64,000 bases of DNA from Gemmatimonadota bacterium. GTDB taxonomy: Bacteria; Gemmatimonadota; Gemmatimonadetes; Gemmatimonadales; GWC2-71-9. This document shows, piece by piece, positions 44,861 to 54,388 of this stretch. The stretch spans positions 1 to 64,000 of the forward strand of contig JAJCZX010000007.1 of the NCBI GenBank assembly GCA_029262195.1, read 5' to 3'. The position numbers and the translations under genes were made by a program. Each line of letters opens with the position of its first letter. The stretch's first letter is position 1. The notes under the pieces are model-generated. The model worked only from the letters and a program-made list of their open reading frames with translations. It was not told where the DNA came from and searched no databases.

Positions 44861-46855
44861 ATGTATTGTCAGCGTTGCGGCACCCAAATCCCCGACGAAT
44901 CCAGCTTCTGCAACTCTTGCGGGCTGGATGTCACCAGTATTGGACGTCCTGCGGGGTCGCCGGACCAGCCGGCACCTGCCGTAGACGAGATCGAACACGT
45001 CCGTGAGGCGCTCAAGGACGAATACGAGATCCTCTCCGAACTGGGTCGCGGTGGGATGGCGATCGTCTTCCGCGCCCTGGAAAAGGGGTTGGACCGCGAA
45101 GTAGCGGTTAAGGTCCTGCCGGCATCTATGGGCTTCGATGCCGAGTTCGTCGAACGTTTCCAGAGGGAAGCCAGAACAGCGGCCAAGCTGGAGCATCCCT
45201 CCATCATTCCCATTTATCGAGTTGGGCAATCAGGGCGGGTCATCTACTTTGTGATGAAGTTCCTCCGGGGAAAATCTCTCGCCGACCTCGTGGAAAATGG
45301 AGCTCTCGACCCGGGCGAACTTCGCCGTTTGTTGTCTGAGACCGCGAGCGCCCTCGGTTACGCCCACAAAAACGGCATCGTTCATCGCGACATCAAACCC
45401 GACAACATCCTCCTTGATGACACAGGCCGCGCCATTATTACAGATTTTGGAATCGCCAAAGCTGCAACAGGCGCCAAGCTGACCGGTACCGGGATGGCCA
45501 TTGGCACTCCCCACTACATGAGTCCCGAGCAGGCCCGCGCGACACCCCTCGATGGTCGCAGTGATATTTACTCGCTTGGCGTGTGCGCCTATCAATGTCT
45601 CACAGGGAAAGTCCCTTTCGACGGCACTGATGCTTTCTCAATTGGATACAAGCACATTACCGAAACGCCCCCCGAACCAGAATTGGGCTCCGATTCTCAG
45701 CGGGATTTGTATGAGGTAATCAAGAAGATGATGGAGAAGGAACCGGATGACCGGTTCCAGAGTGCCGAAGATTTATGCCTCGCCCTTGACGGTGGTGGCC
45801 CTGCTTTCCGAAGCACGGATACACTTTCGAATCAGTTGACTACCCCTATGAGAGCTTCGTCTGCGCAGAGATTGGTATCCGCAGCCGAGGCCGCGGCGTC
45901 GGTTACTCCGACCACCCCGATGCCCAGCGCAGATTTCCAACTGCCAAACGCCACAGGGGGTCCCGCGGTAACTCCACCGACTGATAAAGCTGAGAAGAAA
46001 GGAAGGGGCGGTGCGTTGATTGCAGCGGCTCTTCTCGTGGTTGTGGTTGGCGGCGGTGGTGGAGGATGGTTCTACTACAAAAATTTTTTCGACAGGGGTA
46101 CCAATCCGTCGGTTGAACGCACAGCAGCAGCTACGAATGCGGCACAGGAAGCTATTCTCCCGCCCGGAAACGATGCTGCAACTCCGGCGCCACCAGCCGT
46201 GGTTGATTCAACCCAAGGACAACCCGCAGGAACGACCGATCCTGATTCGACTGGGCTTGCTGCAGCTGACGATTCGGCTGCTACACCAGCCCCGGTCGAG
46301 GTGGCGGCAACGACTGGGGTCCTCGTGCTGAGGGGAATGCCTGGGGCGGCGCAGGTCAAAATAGACGGGGCGGATGTCAGGGGTGGCACCCACGAACTAT
46401 CGCCTGGAACCCATCGACTTGAGGTGCGGTCTCGGGGGCGCGTCGATTACTCCCGCGACGTCGAAATAACCCTGGGTGACACTACCGACCTTCTGGTGGA
46501 AATGGCCCGAGTGCCTGTGCGAACATCTCCGGCTGCCACGTGCGATGGCCCTGGTCCCGGGTACAACGTTGACAACCTCTGTTTCGACGTGGCCCCTTCA
46601 GCCCTGGCGGCTCCCCTTGTACCGCTCACTTCTGATGTTCAAGGCACGCCGCCACCCGTAACGCTCTGGGTGAATGTTGCGCCGGACGGTACCGCTTCTG
46701 AGGTACGGAACGTCGGCCAACCCGATCCGGCCCACATTGCCTTCTTCACTCTGGCAGTCAATTACGCCAATGGATTGAGGTACAATCCGGCCCAGAAGGG
46801 TGGTGCCGCGGTTGCTGGGTGGTACCAGTTACAGCTGGTTCCACAGCCCCGCTAG
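44861..46855 (+). CDS. Membrane Ser/Thr kinase with zinc ribbon and outer PEGA-like and TonB-C-like domains
   Basis: Residues 3-20 are a zinc ribbon (CQRCGTQ and FCNSCG). The kinase domain has LGRGGMAIVFRA (61-72), Lys84 in VAVKVL, HRDIKPDN with Asp177, DFG at 195-197 and GTPHYMSPEQA. A TM at about 384-405 (ALIAAALLVVVVGG) leads out. Outside are an Ala/Pro linker, a PEGA-like domain at about 485-555 (VLVLRGMPGAAQVKIDG and PGTHRLEVRSRG), and a terminal domain (residues 575-664) with TLWVNVAPDGTASEVRNVG and NGLRYNPAQKGG, the pattern of a TonB C-terminal fold. The TonB-like end on a kinase is unusual. It has its own promoter. Confidence 0.92.
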   Translation: MYCQRCGTQIPDESSFCNSCGLDVTSIGRPAGSPDQPAPAVDEIEHVREALKDEYEILSELGRGGMAIVFRALEKGLDREVAVKVLPASMGFDAEFVERFQREARTAAKLEHPSIIPIYRVGQSGRVIYFVMKFLRGKSLADLVENGALDPGELRRLLSETASALGYAHKNGIVHRDIKPDNILLDDTGRAIITDFGIAKAATGAKLTGTGMAIGTPHYMSPEQARATPLDGRSDIYSLGVCAYQCLTGKVPFDGTDAFSIGYKHITETPPEPELGSDSQRDLYEVIKKMMEKEPDDRFQSAEDLCLALDGGGPAFRSTDTLSNQLTTPMRASSAQRLVSAAEAAASVTPTTPMPSADFQLPNATGGPAVTPPTDKAEKKGRGGALIAAALLVVVVGGGGGGWFYYKNFFDRGTNPSVERTAAATNAAQEAILPPGNDAATPAPPAVVDSTQGQPAGTTDPDSTGLAAADDSAATPAPVEVAATTGVLVLRGMPGAAQVKIDGADVRGGTHELSPGTHRLEVRSRGRVDYSRDVEITLGDTTDLLVEMARVPVRTSPAATCDGPGPGYNVDNLCFDVAPSALAAPLVPLTSDVQGTPPPVTLWVNVAPDGTASEVRNVGQPDPAHIAFFTLAVNYANGLRYNPAQKGGAAVAGWYQLQLVPQPR

Positions 46856-46863
46856 GGCCTATT

Positions 46864-47361
46864 TTGATCGACGATTCCGTTTTTGTCGCCACCGGTGCCG
46901 TTATTACGGGCGATGTCACCATAGGCCCCGGCTCAAGCGTGTGGTACAACGCCGTTGTCAGGGGTGATATGGAGCCCATCACCATCGGTTCAAACACCAA
47001 TATCCAGGATCTCGTTGTTGTGCATGTTGACGAAGGCTTCCCCTGTGTCGTGGGAAACAAAGTCGGTGTCGGCCATAGCGCCATACTGCACGGGTGCACG
47101 GTGGAAGATGAGTGCCTGATCGGTATGGGGTCGGTTCTAATGAACGGTGTTCACGTAGGTACCGGATCAGTGATTGGCGCTGGAGCCGTAGTGCCCGAGG
47201 GTGTTGTCATTTCTCCCAACTCTCTTGTAATGGGAGTCCCGGCTCGAGTGGTCAGAGAGGTTGACCCGGAGTTGAGGGCCCGCATTAAGGGCAATAGCCA
47301 TCATTACGCGATCATGGCGGCCGATCATCGGAGCGGAAAGTACCTATCAATCACAGGTTAG
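46864..47361 (+). CDS. Gamma-carbonic-anhydrase-like (left-handed beta-helix) protein
   Basis: The hexapeptide repeats begin VFVATGAVITGDVTIGPGSSVWYNAVVRGD and continue to the C-terminal helix RARIKGNSHHYAIMAADH. Three His of the metal site are visible in LVVVHVD, GVGHSAI and LHGC. Family members are CamH/YrdA-like; many have no measurable carbonic anhydrase activity. The start is uncertain: TTG 46864 follows AGGGCC 4 bases after the kinase stop, while GTG 46819 would overlap the kinase gene and add 15 residues closer to the family's usual N terminus. Confidence 0.85.
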   Translation: MIDDSVFVATGAVITGDVTIGPGSSVWYNAVVRGDMEPITIGSNTNIQDLVVVHVDEGFPCVVGNKVGVGHSAILHGCTVEDECLIGMGSVLMNGVHVGTGSVIGAGAVVPEGVVISPNSLVMGVPARVVREVDPELRARIKGNSHHYAIMAADHRSGKYLSITG

Positions 47362-47489
47362 TCGCATCAATTATGTGATGTGGGAACTTAAGCTGGTCCG
47401 TCATCTATGCCGAATGTAAACCACTTGCGTGACTGAATTTACACCCCTACCTTGATCGTCCACCCCCGTGGTCTTGGACAACTTTTTTT

Positions 47490-47514
47490 AGCTAGGCTCG
47501 CAGTTAGCTTTTTT
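47490..47514 (+). terminator. Likely Rho-independent terminator
   Basis: AGCTA and TAGCT form a short stem followed by six T. It ends the gamma-CA transcript. The stem is weak, so the call is moderate. Confidence 0.5.
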
Positions 47515-47539
47515 ATATAAGATTTTTTTAACAAACCAG

Positions 47540-47560
47540 CCCCCATCCTGGATATGGGGG
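47540..47560 (+). promoter_or_regulatory. Strong hairpin in the nrdJ leader
   Basis: CCCCCAT and ATGGGGG form a perfect 7-bp stem round a CCTGGAT loop, 23 bases before the chosen start. No cobalamin riboswitch element or NrdR box was recognised in the 120 bases before it. A role in translation control is inference. Confidence 0.5.
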
Positions 47561-47582
47561 CGTCTTGTGTCGAGGCATGTCA

Positions 47583-50066
47583 ATGGAGAATAGCGGCGGA
47601 ACAAACGGACTTGGAGAACTGGACCTTTCTGAGAACGCTCTTACAGTACTTGAACGCCGATATCTCATTAAAGACGACCAGGGCGAACCGATTGAAGGTC
47701 CGAAGGATCTGTTTTGGAGAGTCGCCCAAACGATTGCTGCACCGGACGCTGATTACGGCGCTTCCCCCGGCGCGGTTGAAACACTCGCCGAGACTTTTTA
47801 TGACCTGATGGCCAATCGCGTCTGGATGCCCAACAGTCCGACGCTGATGAATGCCGGTCGACCCCTGGGGCAGTTGTCCGCCTGCTTCGTGTTGCCTGTT
47901 GAAGATGCCCTCTCTGACGGTAAGAACGGGATCTACGATACCCTCCGCAATATGGCTCTCGTCCATCAGTCTGGTGGCGGTACGGGCTTCTCTTTCTCAA
48001 AGCTACGCCAGAAAAATTCGGTTGTGCGGTCGACAATGGGTGTGGCGTCGGGCCCCGTTTCTTTCATGTCCCTCTATGACGCCTCTACCGATGTTGTTAA
48101 GCAGGGTGGTACTCGGCGCGGTGCAAACATGGGAATTCTGCGTGTGGATCACCCAGATATTTTGGATTTCATTCAGTGCAAAGACGATACCACGCAAATC
48201 ACCAACTTCAATATCTCCGTTGGTGTCACTGACAAATTCATGGACGCCGTCAAAGCCGACAGTGAATACGATCTAGTTGATCCGCATAACGGTGAAGTCG
48301 TTGGTAGCCTGAAGGCGAGAGAAGTTTTTGACAAGGTGATCCACGGTGCCTGGAAAACAGGGGAACCAGGTGTCTTCTTCATTGACGAAGCCAACAAATT
48401 CAATCCTGTGCCGCACCTGGGGGATTACGACGCTACCAACCCGTGCGGCGAACAGCCGTTATTGTCCTACGATGTCTGCAATCTGGGTTCGATCAATGTG
48501 AGCCGCTTTGTTTCAGACGGTACCGTAGACTGGGATGGCTTGCGCAAGACCGTGCACCTTTGCACGCACTTCCTTGACAACGTCATCGATGCCAACAGGT
48601 ACCCCCTGCCGGAAATTGACAACCTCGCCAAGAGGATCAGGCGGGTTGGTCTCGGACTGATGGGCTGGGCTGATTTCCTCGTCGAAATGGGCGTTCCCTA
48701 CAACTCTGAAGAAGCCTTCGAGTGGGGCCGCAAGATGATGAGCTTCCTCGACGAGGAGTCCAAGGTAGAGTCAGAGCGCCTGGCCATCGAGCGTGGTGTC
48801 TTCCCCGAATGGAAGCAAAGCCAATGGGGCCCTGACGCGACCTGTGCCAGAGATGCAAACGGAAAGCGGGTAAGGCCTGAGCGTCGTTTGAGGAACTGTA
48901 ATCTCACGACTGTCGCGCCTACGGGTACAATTTCGATTATCGCAGGTTGTTCGTCGGGCGTTGAGCCGCTTTTTGCGGTCGCGTTTATGCGCAACCAGGC
49001 CGGTACTCTGATGCCTGACGTGAACGAACATTTCGTTGCGATCGCTAAGCGCGAAGGCTGGCACACTGAAGAATTGATGGTCCGGATCGCCGAGTCTGGT
49101 CACATTCACCATGACGAAGTGCCGCAGAAATGGCAGGACGTTTTTGTGACTGCGCACGATGTAAAACCCGAGCAGCACATCAGGATGCAAGCCGCGTTCC
49201 AGGAATTTGTTGATAGCGCTATAAGCAAGACCTGTAACTTCCCCAAGAGTGCGACCGAAGACGATGTGCGTGAGATCTATGAATTGGCTTTCGAACTCAA
49301 TTGTAAAGGTGTGACGGTTTACAGGGATGGAAGCCGCGAAGGCCAGGTCCTTTCGACAGGATCAACTACCAAGAGCGGGAAAGAGGAGAACGGCGACTCG
49401 ATAGAGCAGGCCGATCTCAAAGCCACCATCGCTGAACTGGAAGCAGAACTCCAGCGGACCAGGAAATCTCTCCATGAGGTTGAATCGGAACATCTTCAGA
49501 GGAAGATGGCCCGCTCCCGACCGGAGCTTCTCCATGGCACCACACGTCGTGTGGAAACTCCTCTGGGCACGATGTATGTCACCATCACCGAAGATGACAA
49601 AGGGCAACCGTTTGAAATCTTCATGAGCCTCGGTAAGGCCGGCGGGGCCTTAATGGCGGATGTCGAGGCCATCGGTCGCTTAATCTCGCTGGCGCTGCGG
49701 TCAGGCATTCCTTTCGAAGCGATTTACAGACAGCTCAGAGGTATCTCATCCGATCGTGTAACCGGGCTTGGACCGAGCAAGGTTATGTCGGTTCCGGATG
49801 CGATCGGTATCGCTATCGAGCTCTGGATGCAAGAGAAACAAGGCGTCCAACAGGATCTCCTGAGCGCCGATGCTGCTCCACAAGGCCCCGTGGGACAGAA
49901 CGTGCCGACGTTCAACACGACTGCGGGAGATTTCGGACAGCTTTACGATCATCAGTCGAGCCGCAAAGAACAGTTTATCGACGCCTGTCCCGACTGCGGT
50001 TCCGGGATGGAATACGCCGAGGGCTGCGCTAAATGTCACGTTTGCGGTTTTTCTGAGTGCGGATAG
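47583..50066 (+). CDS. nrdJ: Adenosylcobalamin-dependent ribonucleoside reductase (class II)
   Basis: The enzyme reduces ribonucleotides to deoxyribonucleotides with adenosylcobalamin. Its 827 residues include PTLMNAGRPLGQLSACFV, GTGFSFSKLR, NPCGEQPLLSYDVCNLGSIN with the active-site Cys and Asn-Pro-Cys-Gly-Glu motif, and TGTISIIAGCSSGVEP. A coiled-coil stretch near residue 620 leads to a TSCPD domain (ETPLGTMYVTITED) and a Cys-rich tail (CPDCGSGMEYAEGCAKCHVCG) that reloads the active site. ATG 47583 has GAGG 7 bases upstream; ATG 47577 is 2 codons earlier. It works without oxygen and needs B12. Confidence 0.96.
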   Translation: MENSGGTNGLGELDLSENALTVLERRYLIKDDQGEPIEGPKDLFWRVAQTIAAPDADYGASPGAVETLAETFYDLMANRVWMPNSPTLMNAGRPLGQLSACFVLPVEDALSDGKNGIYDTLRNMALVHQSGGGTGFSFSKLRQKNSVVRSTMGVASGPVSFMSLYDASTDVVKQGGTRRGANMGILRVDHPDILDFIQCKDDTTQITNFNISVGVTDKFMDAVKADSEYDLVDPHNGEVVGSLKAREVFDKVIHGAWKTGEPGVFFIDEANKFNPVPHLGDYDATNPCGEQPLLSYDVCNLGSINVSRFVSDGTVDWDGLRKTVHLCTHFLDNVIDANRYPLPEIDNLAKRIRRVGLGLMGWADFLVEMGVPYNSEEAFEWGRKMMSFLDEESKVESERLAIERGVFPEWKQSQWGPDATCARDANGKRVRPERRLRNCNLTTVAPTGTISIIAGCSSGVEPLFAVAFMRNQAGTLMPDVNEHFVAIAKREGWHTEELMVRIAESGHIHHDEVPQKWQDVFVTAHDVKPEQHIRMQAAFQEFVDSAISKTCNFPKSATEDDVREIYELAFELNCKGVTVYRDGSREGQVLSTGSTTKSGKEENGDSIEQADLKATIAELEAELQRTRKSLHEVESEHLQRKMARSRPELLHGTTRRVETPLGTMYVTITEDDKGQPFEIFMSLGKAGGALMADVEAIGRLISLALRSGIPFEAIYRQLRGISSDRVTGLGPSKVMSVPDAIGIAIELWMQEKQGVQQDLLSADAAPQGPVGQNVPTFNTTAGDFGQLYDHQSSRKEQFIDACPDCGSGMEYAEGCAKCHVCGFSECG

Positions 50067-50091
50067 GCGGTTTCGGAGTCAGCAAAACAAA

Positions 50092-50115
50092 GGGGCGCTT
50101 CGGCGCCCTTTTTTT
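50092..50115 (+). terminator. Rho-independent terminator after nrdJ
   Basis: GGGCGC-TTCG-GCGCCC, a UUCG-loop hairpin with a perfect 6-bp GC stem, followed by seven T. It ends the nrdJ transcript and isolates ispG. Confidence 0.92.
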
Positions 50116-50192
50116 GTGCCCATGTTTCCTGATGAATTCCCTGAACGATCATTGTCCATCGGCTGGTCATAACTGGCTATATTCCACGCCTG

Positions 50193-51404
50193 ATGACTAA
50201 AAGCACTCGCCGCGAAACAGTTACTGTCCGGGTAGGGTCGGTCCCGGTGGGGTCATGCCACCCGATCGTAGTACAGTCCATGACCAACACCGACACCGCT
50301 GATGTCGAAGGTACCGTCGCACAGATACGAGCCCTGGCTCATGCCGGTAGCGAACTGGTCCGGATAACGGTCAACAACAAACAGTCCGCCGCCGCGGTAC
50401 CGGCAATTGCGGAGCAGTTGCTGGCCGAAAATGTTACGGTGCCAATCGTCGGGGATTTCCACTACAACGGTCACCAACTTCTGGCAGATTTTCCCGACTG
50501 CGCGAAAGCGCTGGCGAAATATCGCATCAATCCGGGCAACGTAGGGGCAAAACGGCGTGACGAGAATTTCAGCACAATAGTCGAGATGGCTATAGCATAC
50601 GGCAAACCCGTGCGAATTGGCGTCAACTGGGGGTCTCTGGACAAGGCGCTTCTCACCGAGATGATGGATGAAAATTCCAGGTCTCCGAGTCCACTGACGG
50701 CGCGTGAAGTGATGTTGGATGCTATCGTCGAAAGTGCCATGCGGTCAGCGGAGTTGGCCGAAAAGGTCGGCCTGGGCCACGACATGATAATCTTGTCTGC
50801 CAAGGTGTCCTCGGTGCCTGATTTATACGACGTTTACACCAAACTCGCACCGCGCTCTGACTATCCTCTACACCTGGGTCTTACCGAAGCTGGAATGGGA
50901 ATGAAAGGAGTTGTTGCCAGCGCGGCCGGACTGGCTCCACTTCTTCGCCAGGGAATCGGCGACACAATTAGGGTCTCGCTAACCCCCAAACCGGGTGGTG
51001 ATCGTACCGAGGAAGTTCTGGTCTCTCAACAAATCCTTCAGTCATTAGGTATGCGGAGTTTTGTACCGCAGGTGACGGCCTGTCCCGGATGCGGGCGTAC
51101 GACGAGCACGTTTTTCCAGGAAATGGCTCAGGAGATAGAATCTTACCTGCGGCAGCAGATGCCTATCTGGAAGGGCACCTATCCGGGGGTCGAAGAGTTG
51201 GACGTGGCGGTAATGGGTTGTGTGGTGAACGGCCCGGGGGAATCGAAGCACGCCAATATTGGCATCTCGCTCCCGGGGACGTTTGAGGAACCCAAGGCAC
51301 CAGTGTATGTCGACGGTGAATTGGCCCTGACTCTCAAAGGCGACGCAATAGTGGCCGAGTTTTTGGAGATCCTGGACAAATACGTGGCCGAACGGTACGG
51401 GTAG
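50193..51404 (+). CDS. ispG: 4-hydroxy-3-methylbut-2-enyl diphosphate synthase
   Basis: The [4Fe-4S] enzyme performs the penultimate step of the MEP isoprenoid route. At 403 residues it has the TIM-barrel part starting [19 protein letters not shown] and INPGNVG, and a C-terminal cluster domain with TACPGCGRT and [13 protein letters not shown] supplying three Cys and Glu. The lack of the extra middle domain seen in plants and Bacteroidota makes this the standard bacterial form. It is monocistronic here. Confidence 0.96.
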   Translation: MTKSTRRETVTVRVGSVPVGSCHPIVVQSMTNTDTADVEGTVAQIRALAHAGSELVRITVNNKQSAAAVPAIAEQLLAENVTVPIVGDFHYNGHQLLADFPDCAKALAKYRINPGNVGAKRRDENFSTIVEMAIAYGKPVRIGVNWGSLDKALLTEMMDENSRSPSPLTAREVMLDAIVESAMRSAELAEKVGLGHDMIILSAKVSSVPDLYDVYTKLAPRSDYPLHLGLTEAGMGMKGVVASAAGLAPLLRQGIGDTIRVSLTPKPGGDRTEEVLVSQQILQSLGMRSFVPQVTACPGCGRTTSTFFQEMAQEIESYLRQQMPIWKGTYPGVEELDVAVMGCVVNGPGESKHANIGISLPGTFEEPKAPVYVDGELALTLKGDAIVAEFLEILDKYVAERYG

Positions 51405-51413
51405 GGTCGAAAC

Positions 51414-51437
51414 TGTTCCGAGGGGTTTGACGGAACA
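51414..51437 (+). terminator. Hairpin after ispG
   Basis: TGTTCCG and CGGAACA form a 7-bp stem with a 10-base loop, 10 bases after the ispG stop. No T-run follows, so termination is uncertain. Confidence 0.4.
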
Positions 51438-51491
51438 ATTGAACGGTTGGGATGATAACAGTAGGTCTGACTTACCACTCTCGGGCTTGGA

Positions 51492-51516
51492 TCGTCAGCG
51501 AGGACAACGCTGACGA
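51492..51516 (+). promoter_or_regulatory. Perfect 9-bp hairpin in the TonB receptor leader
   Basis: TCGTCAGCG and CGCTGACGA pair round an AGGACAA loop. It lies about 100 bases before the receptor's start and has no T-run. The AGGA in the loop is notable. A leader or operator role is inference. Confidence 0.55.
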
Positions 51517-51612
51517 CCCGAAGTTGTGAGGAACTTATTAATTCCCGGAGGCAAAACGGTGTGTGGAGGCTGTTGGCTCAGGGAAACTCATGTGGTGTTC
51601 GGCGAGGTTGAC

Positions 51613-54360
51613 TTGAAGAAACTTTTCGTCTTTGCGGCCCTTCTTGGTCTTGGGCTACCAACCGTACTCTGGAGCCAGGCCGGCGCGATTAGTGGACGGG
51701 TCACTGATCAGTTGACCGGCGAGCCGGTTCCAAGTGTCCGTGTCGGAGTTTTCGGCACCAATTTTACAACCCAGACCGATGCTGATGGCCGGTATCGCCT
51801 CAGGCAAATAAGGCCTGGACGGTATCGTGTGATCTTCAGAGGTATAGGGCTCCAGCCCCAGGACGTCGAAGAAGTCGTGGTGGCGTCGGGGCGCACAGTA
51901 ATCCTCGACCGCACGATGTCTCGAGAGGCTGTCGCTCTCCCGGAAATTGTTGCTGATGGCGGCCCTGATCGGTTGCTGGACCCGACCGTCACTCAGACTG
52001 TTCAACGGGTGAGTGCCGATGAGTTACGGGACCTGCCGATAACTACCATTGAGGACGCCATAGTGCTCCAGGCGGGCGTGGTAGGCGGTTCCTTCAGGGG
52101 AGGACGACTCGGTCAAGAATCGTTCGTTATCGACGGCCTCAACCTCAAAAACCAACTCGACGCGTCAACGTCCAGTCTGGGGCTCAACATCCCGACCTTT
52201 GCACTGGAAGAAGCGAATCTCATCACCAACGCCTTCTCCGCTCAATATGGGCAGGCCCTCTCCGGCATCGTCACCATTGTCACACGAGATGGTGGAGACG
52301 ATTTTGAAGGCCACCTCGCTTACGAAAACGACCGCGCTTTCCCAAATGGCTGGGATAGCGGACTCGACCGGCTAACCGCGTCGTTTGGCGGGCCGCTTCT
52401 GGGGCCGGTAAAGTACTTCGTTGCTGCTGATGCCAGGGCTCGCATCGACGATGCACCGGTTAACGCCCCCGCTCCCACCGATCCCCTGGATCCCAGAGCT
52501 GAAAGTCCTTGGGTCCTGCCCCATAACTCCGGCGAGCATTTTGATGTGCTCGGAAAACTCACCATCCCTGTCGGTGTGCACACGTTCCGGTTTATGGGCG
52601 TCGCTTCAGAGAACAATAATTTCCTTTTTGAGAGAGAATTGAAATACACAGTGGGACGTGGACCTGCCCAGAGCAGCCAGGGCCGACTGGGTCTTTTTCA
52701 TTGGCAGGCGCATTCGGGCACGACCAACACGACTTCCCTTGATTTCCGTGTCGGCTATTTCAACAAACAGTCCATCAGGGGAGTCTTGCTCGGCGAACCT
52801 GAGCGAGATTTTGGGGGGTTCACTTTCGGTGGTTTTGAATTCGCCGGCGAGAATATAGCCCGGACGCAAGACTCACTTTCAGCATTGGGTGTTATTCCCG
52901 GGTACGATATTCCGCAGTACGCTCCGAATTCACCCTGGGCGGTACCGGCTTTTTTCCTGAGTGATGCCACCAGGGGGGAGTTGGCAAGGACCGAGTTTAC
53001 TGAGCTCAAACTGCAGGGCGATGTCGTCTTTGGGCGTGGCCTGGATACTGATTTCCGCGTTGGTGGCCAATACGTTCAACAGCAGGTAGAAACCTTCACC
53101 CGCTTCCAATCCTATCGGGCCGTCGAAGATACCGTTCCAGAACCAAAAATGTCCGACTTCGACCCTTTCTCAGTCGCCGGATACGTTGAAGTCCTGCAAC
53201 GGGTGGAAGAACTGAGTTTGACTGCTGGCGTGCGTGTGGACGGTTTCAATGGGCGAGGGGGGATTGAGTCTGGACAGAGCACTACTAAATGGGCTGTCAG
53301 CCCGCGGTTTGCACTATCGACTGAACTTGGAAAAGCCACAGTGGTGGCAAGCTTCGGGCGGTTTGCTCAGGCACCAGATTTCCAGTTCCTGGTTGATGCG
53401 GCCTTTGATGACACGCTCAGAACGGGCCGTTCCCGTATGGGTAACCCCAACGTGGGTTTCGAAACTTCCTGGCAGTATGAATTCAATGTTCGGATGCGGC
53501 CCACCCCGGTTACAGCGGTGCGCATCGGGGCTTTCGTCAAGCAACTCGACGGCCTGATTTCCTCGGTGCCGATCGGTGTGGATCCAGATAGCTCAATTTT
53601 TGCAAATGCCGATTTTGGGACGGTGACCGGTCTTGAAGTCACAATTGAGCGGGAATTTACCGGTGGCATTGGTGCGCGTATCACGGGTGTGATACAAAAG
53701 GCGGATGCCAGTGCATCGAGTGCGTTCGACTCTTTCAGACAGCCTGTCTTTGATCCTCAGGGTAACCGCGTGGATCCGGCACCAGAAAAAATCCCGTTGG
53801 ACTTCGATCGACGCCTTTCTCTTACGGGTGTACTGAGAGCCAACACATCGGAGGGAGCTCCCGGGTTCATACGTGGTTTTGACTTTGCGTTTATCGGTCG
53901 CTTTGGAACCGGCCTTCCTTTTACCAGAGCAAGGGCTGCGGGAGATACAACAAGCATTTTCTTCCCCAATGGTGGCAGGTTACCGGCCCAGTTTACTCTG
54001 GACGCTCTGGTTCGGCGGTCGGTTAGTGTGGCCGGGCAGGAGATTGGTCTTTATCTTGATATCCGAAACCTGACTAACCGCAGGAATGTTGTTGCCGTGA
54101 GGCGGGATACCGGTGCACCACAGGCCGGTGGGCCAATCGTCGCTCAGGCGGCGGCGGACGCCTTTCAAGCGCATCCCGAAGCAGTTCCCTTTGAATCGCC
54201 CAGATATAACCCTGCGTTCGACCTTAATAACGACGGGCTTATCTCAGGTGCGACAGAATTATTACCGCTCTTTACTCGGGCAGCGGAGGATTTCCTCCAG
54301 CCGGTTTTTGCATTTGGTCCCCCGAGGCTCGCGAAGATAGGAGCGGAAATCCGGTTCTGA
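51613..54360 (+). CDS. TonB-dependent outer membrane receptor with carboxypeptidase-regulatory-like domain
   Basis: TTG 51613, with GAGG 5 bases upstream, begins a signal peptide (MKKLFVFAALLGLGLPTVLWSQA). Residues 27-105 are a CarboxypepD_reg-like domain (ISGRVTDQLTGEPVPSVRVGVFG, YRLRQIRPGRYRVIFRGIG). The plug follows to about residue 225 (DELRDLPITTIEDAIVLQAGV, FVIDGLNLKNQ, FSAQYGQALSGIV), then a 22-strand-type barrel ending FGPPRLAKIGAEIRF, where terminal Phe is typical. At residue 870 a near-canonical EF-hand loop, DLNNDGLISGATE, sits late in the barrel. Substrate unknown; no partner SusD or siderophore gene adjoins. Confidence 0.92.
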   Translation: MKKLFVFAALLGLGLPTVLWSQAGAISGRVTDQLTGEPVPSVRVGVFGTNFTTQTDADGRYRLRQIRPGRYRVIFRGIGLQPQDVEEVVVASGRTVILDRTMSREAVALPEIVADGGPDRLLDPTVTQTVQRVSADELRDLPITTIEDAIVLQAGVVGGSFRGGRLGQESFVIDGLNLKNQLDASTSSLGLNIPTFALEEANLITNAFSAQYGQALSGIVTIVTRDGGDDFEGHLAYENDRAFPNGWDSGLDRLTASFGGPLLGPVKYFVAADARARIDDAPVNAPAPTDPLDPRAESPWVLPHNSGEHFDVLGKLTIPVGVHTFRFMGVASENNNFLFERELKYTVGRGPAQSSQGRLGLFHWQAHSGTTNTTSLDFRVGYFNKQSIRGVLLGEPERDFGGFTFGGFEFAGENIARTQDSLSALGVIPGYDIPQYAPNSPWAVPAFFLSDATRGELARTEFTELKLQGDVVFGRGLDTDFRVGGQYVQQQVETFTRFQSYRAVEDTVPEPKMSDFDPFSVAGYVEVLQRVEELSLTAGVRVDGFNGRGGIESGQSTTKWAVSPRFALSTELGKATVVASFGRFAQAPDFQFLVDAAFDDTLRTGRSRMGNPNVGFETSWQYEFNVRMRPTPVTAVRIGAFVKQLDGLISSVPIGVDPDSSIFANADFGTVTGLEVTIEREFTGGIGARITGVIQKADASASSAFDSFRQPVFDPQGNRVDPAPEKIPLDFDRRLSLTGVLRANTSEGAPGFIRGFDFAFIGRFGTGLPFTRARAAGDTTSIFFPNGGRLPAQFTLDALVRRSVSVAGQEIGLYLDIRNLTNRRNVVAVRRDTGAPQAGGPIVAQAAADAFQAHPEAVPFESPRYNPAFDLNNDGLISGATELLPLFTRAAEDFLQPVFAFGPPRLAKIGAEIRF

Positions 54361-54388
54361 CGTCGGTAAGGCGGCTTCCAAACGGTGG

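Noticed and set aside
50153..50183. TTGTCC...TATATT promoter-like pair before ispG
   Set aside because: Spacing of 19 bases and a weak -35 make it no better than chance by eye.
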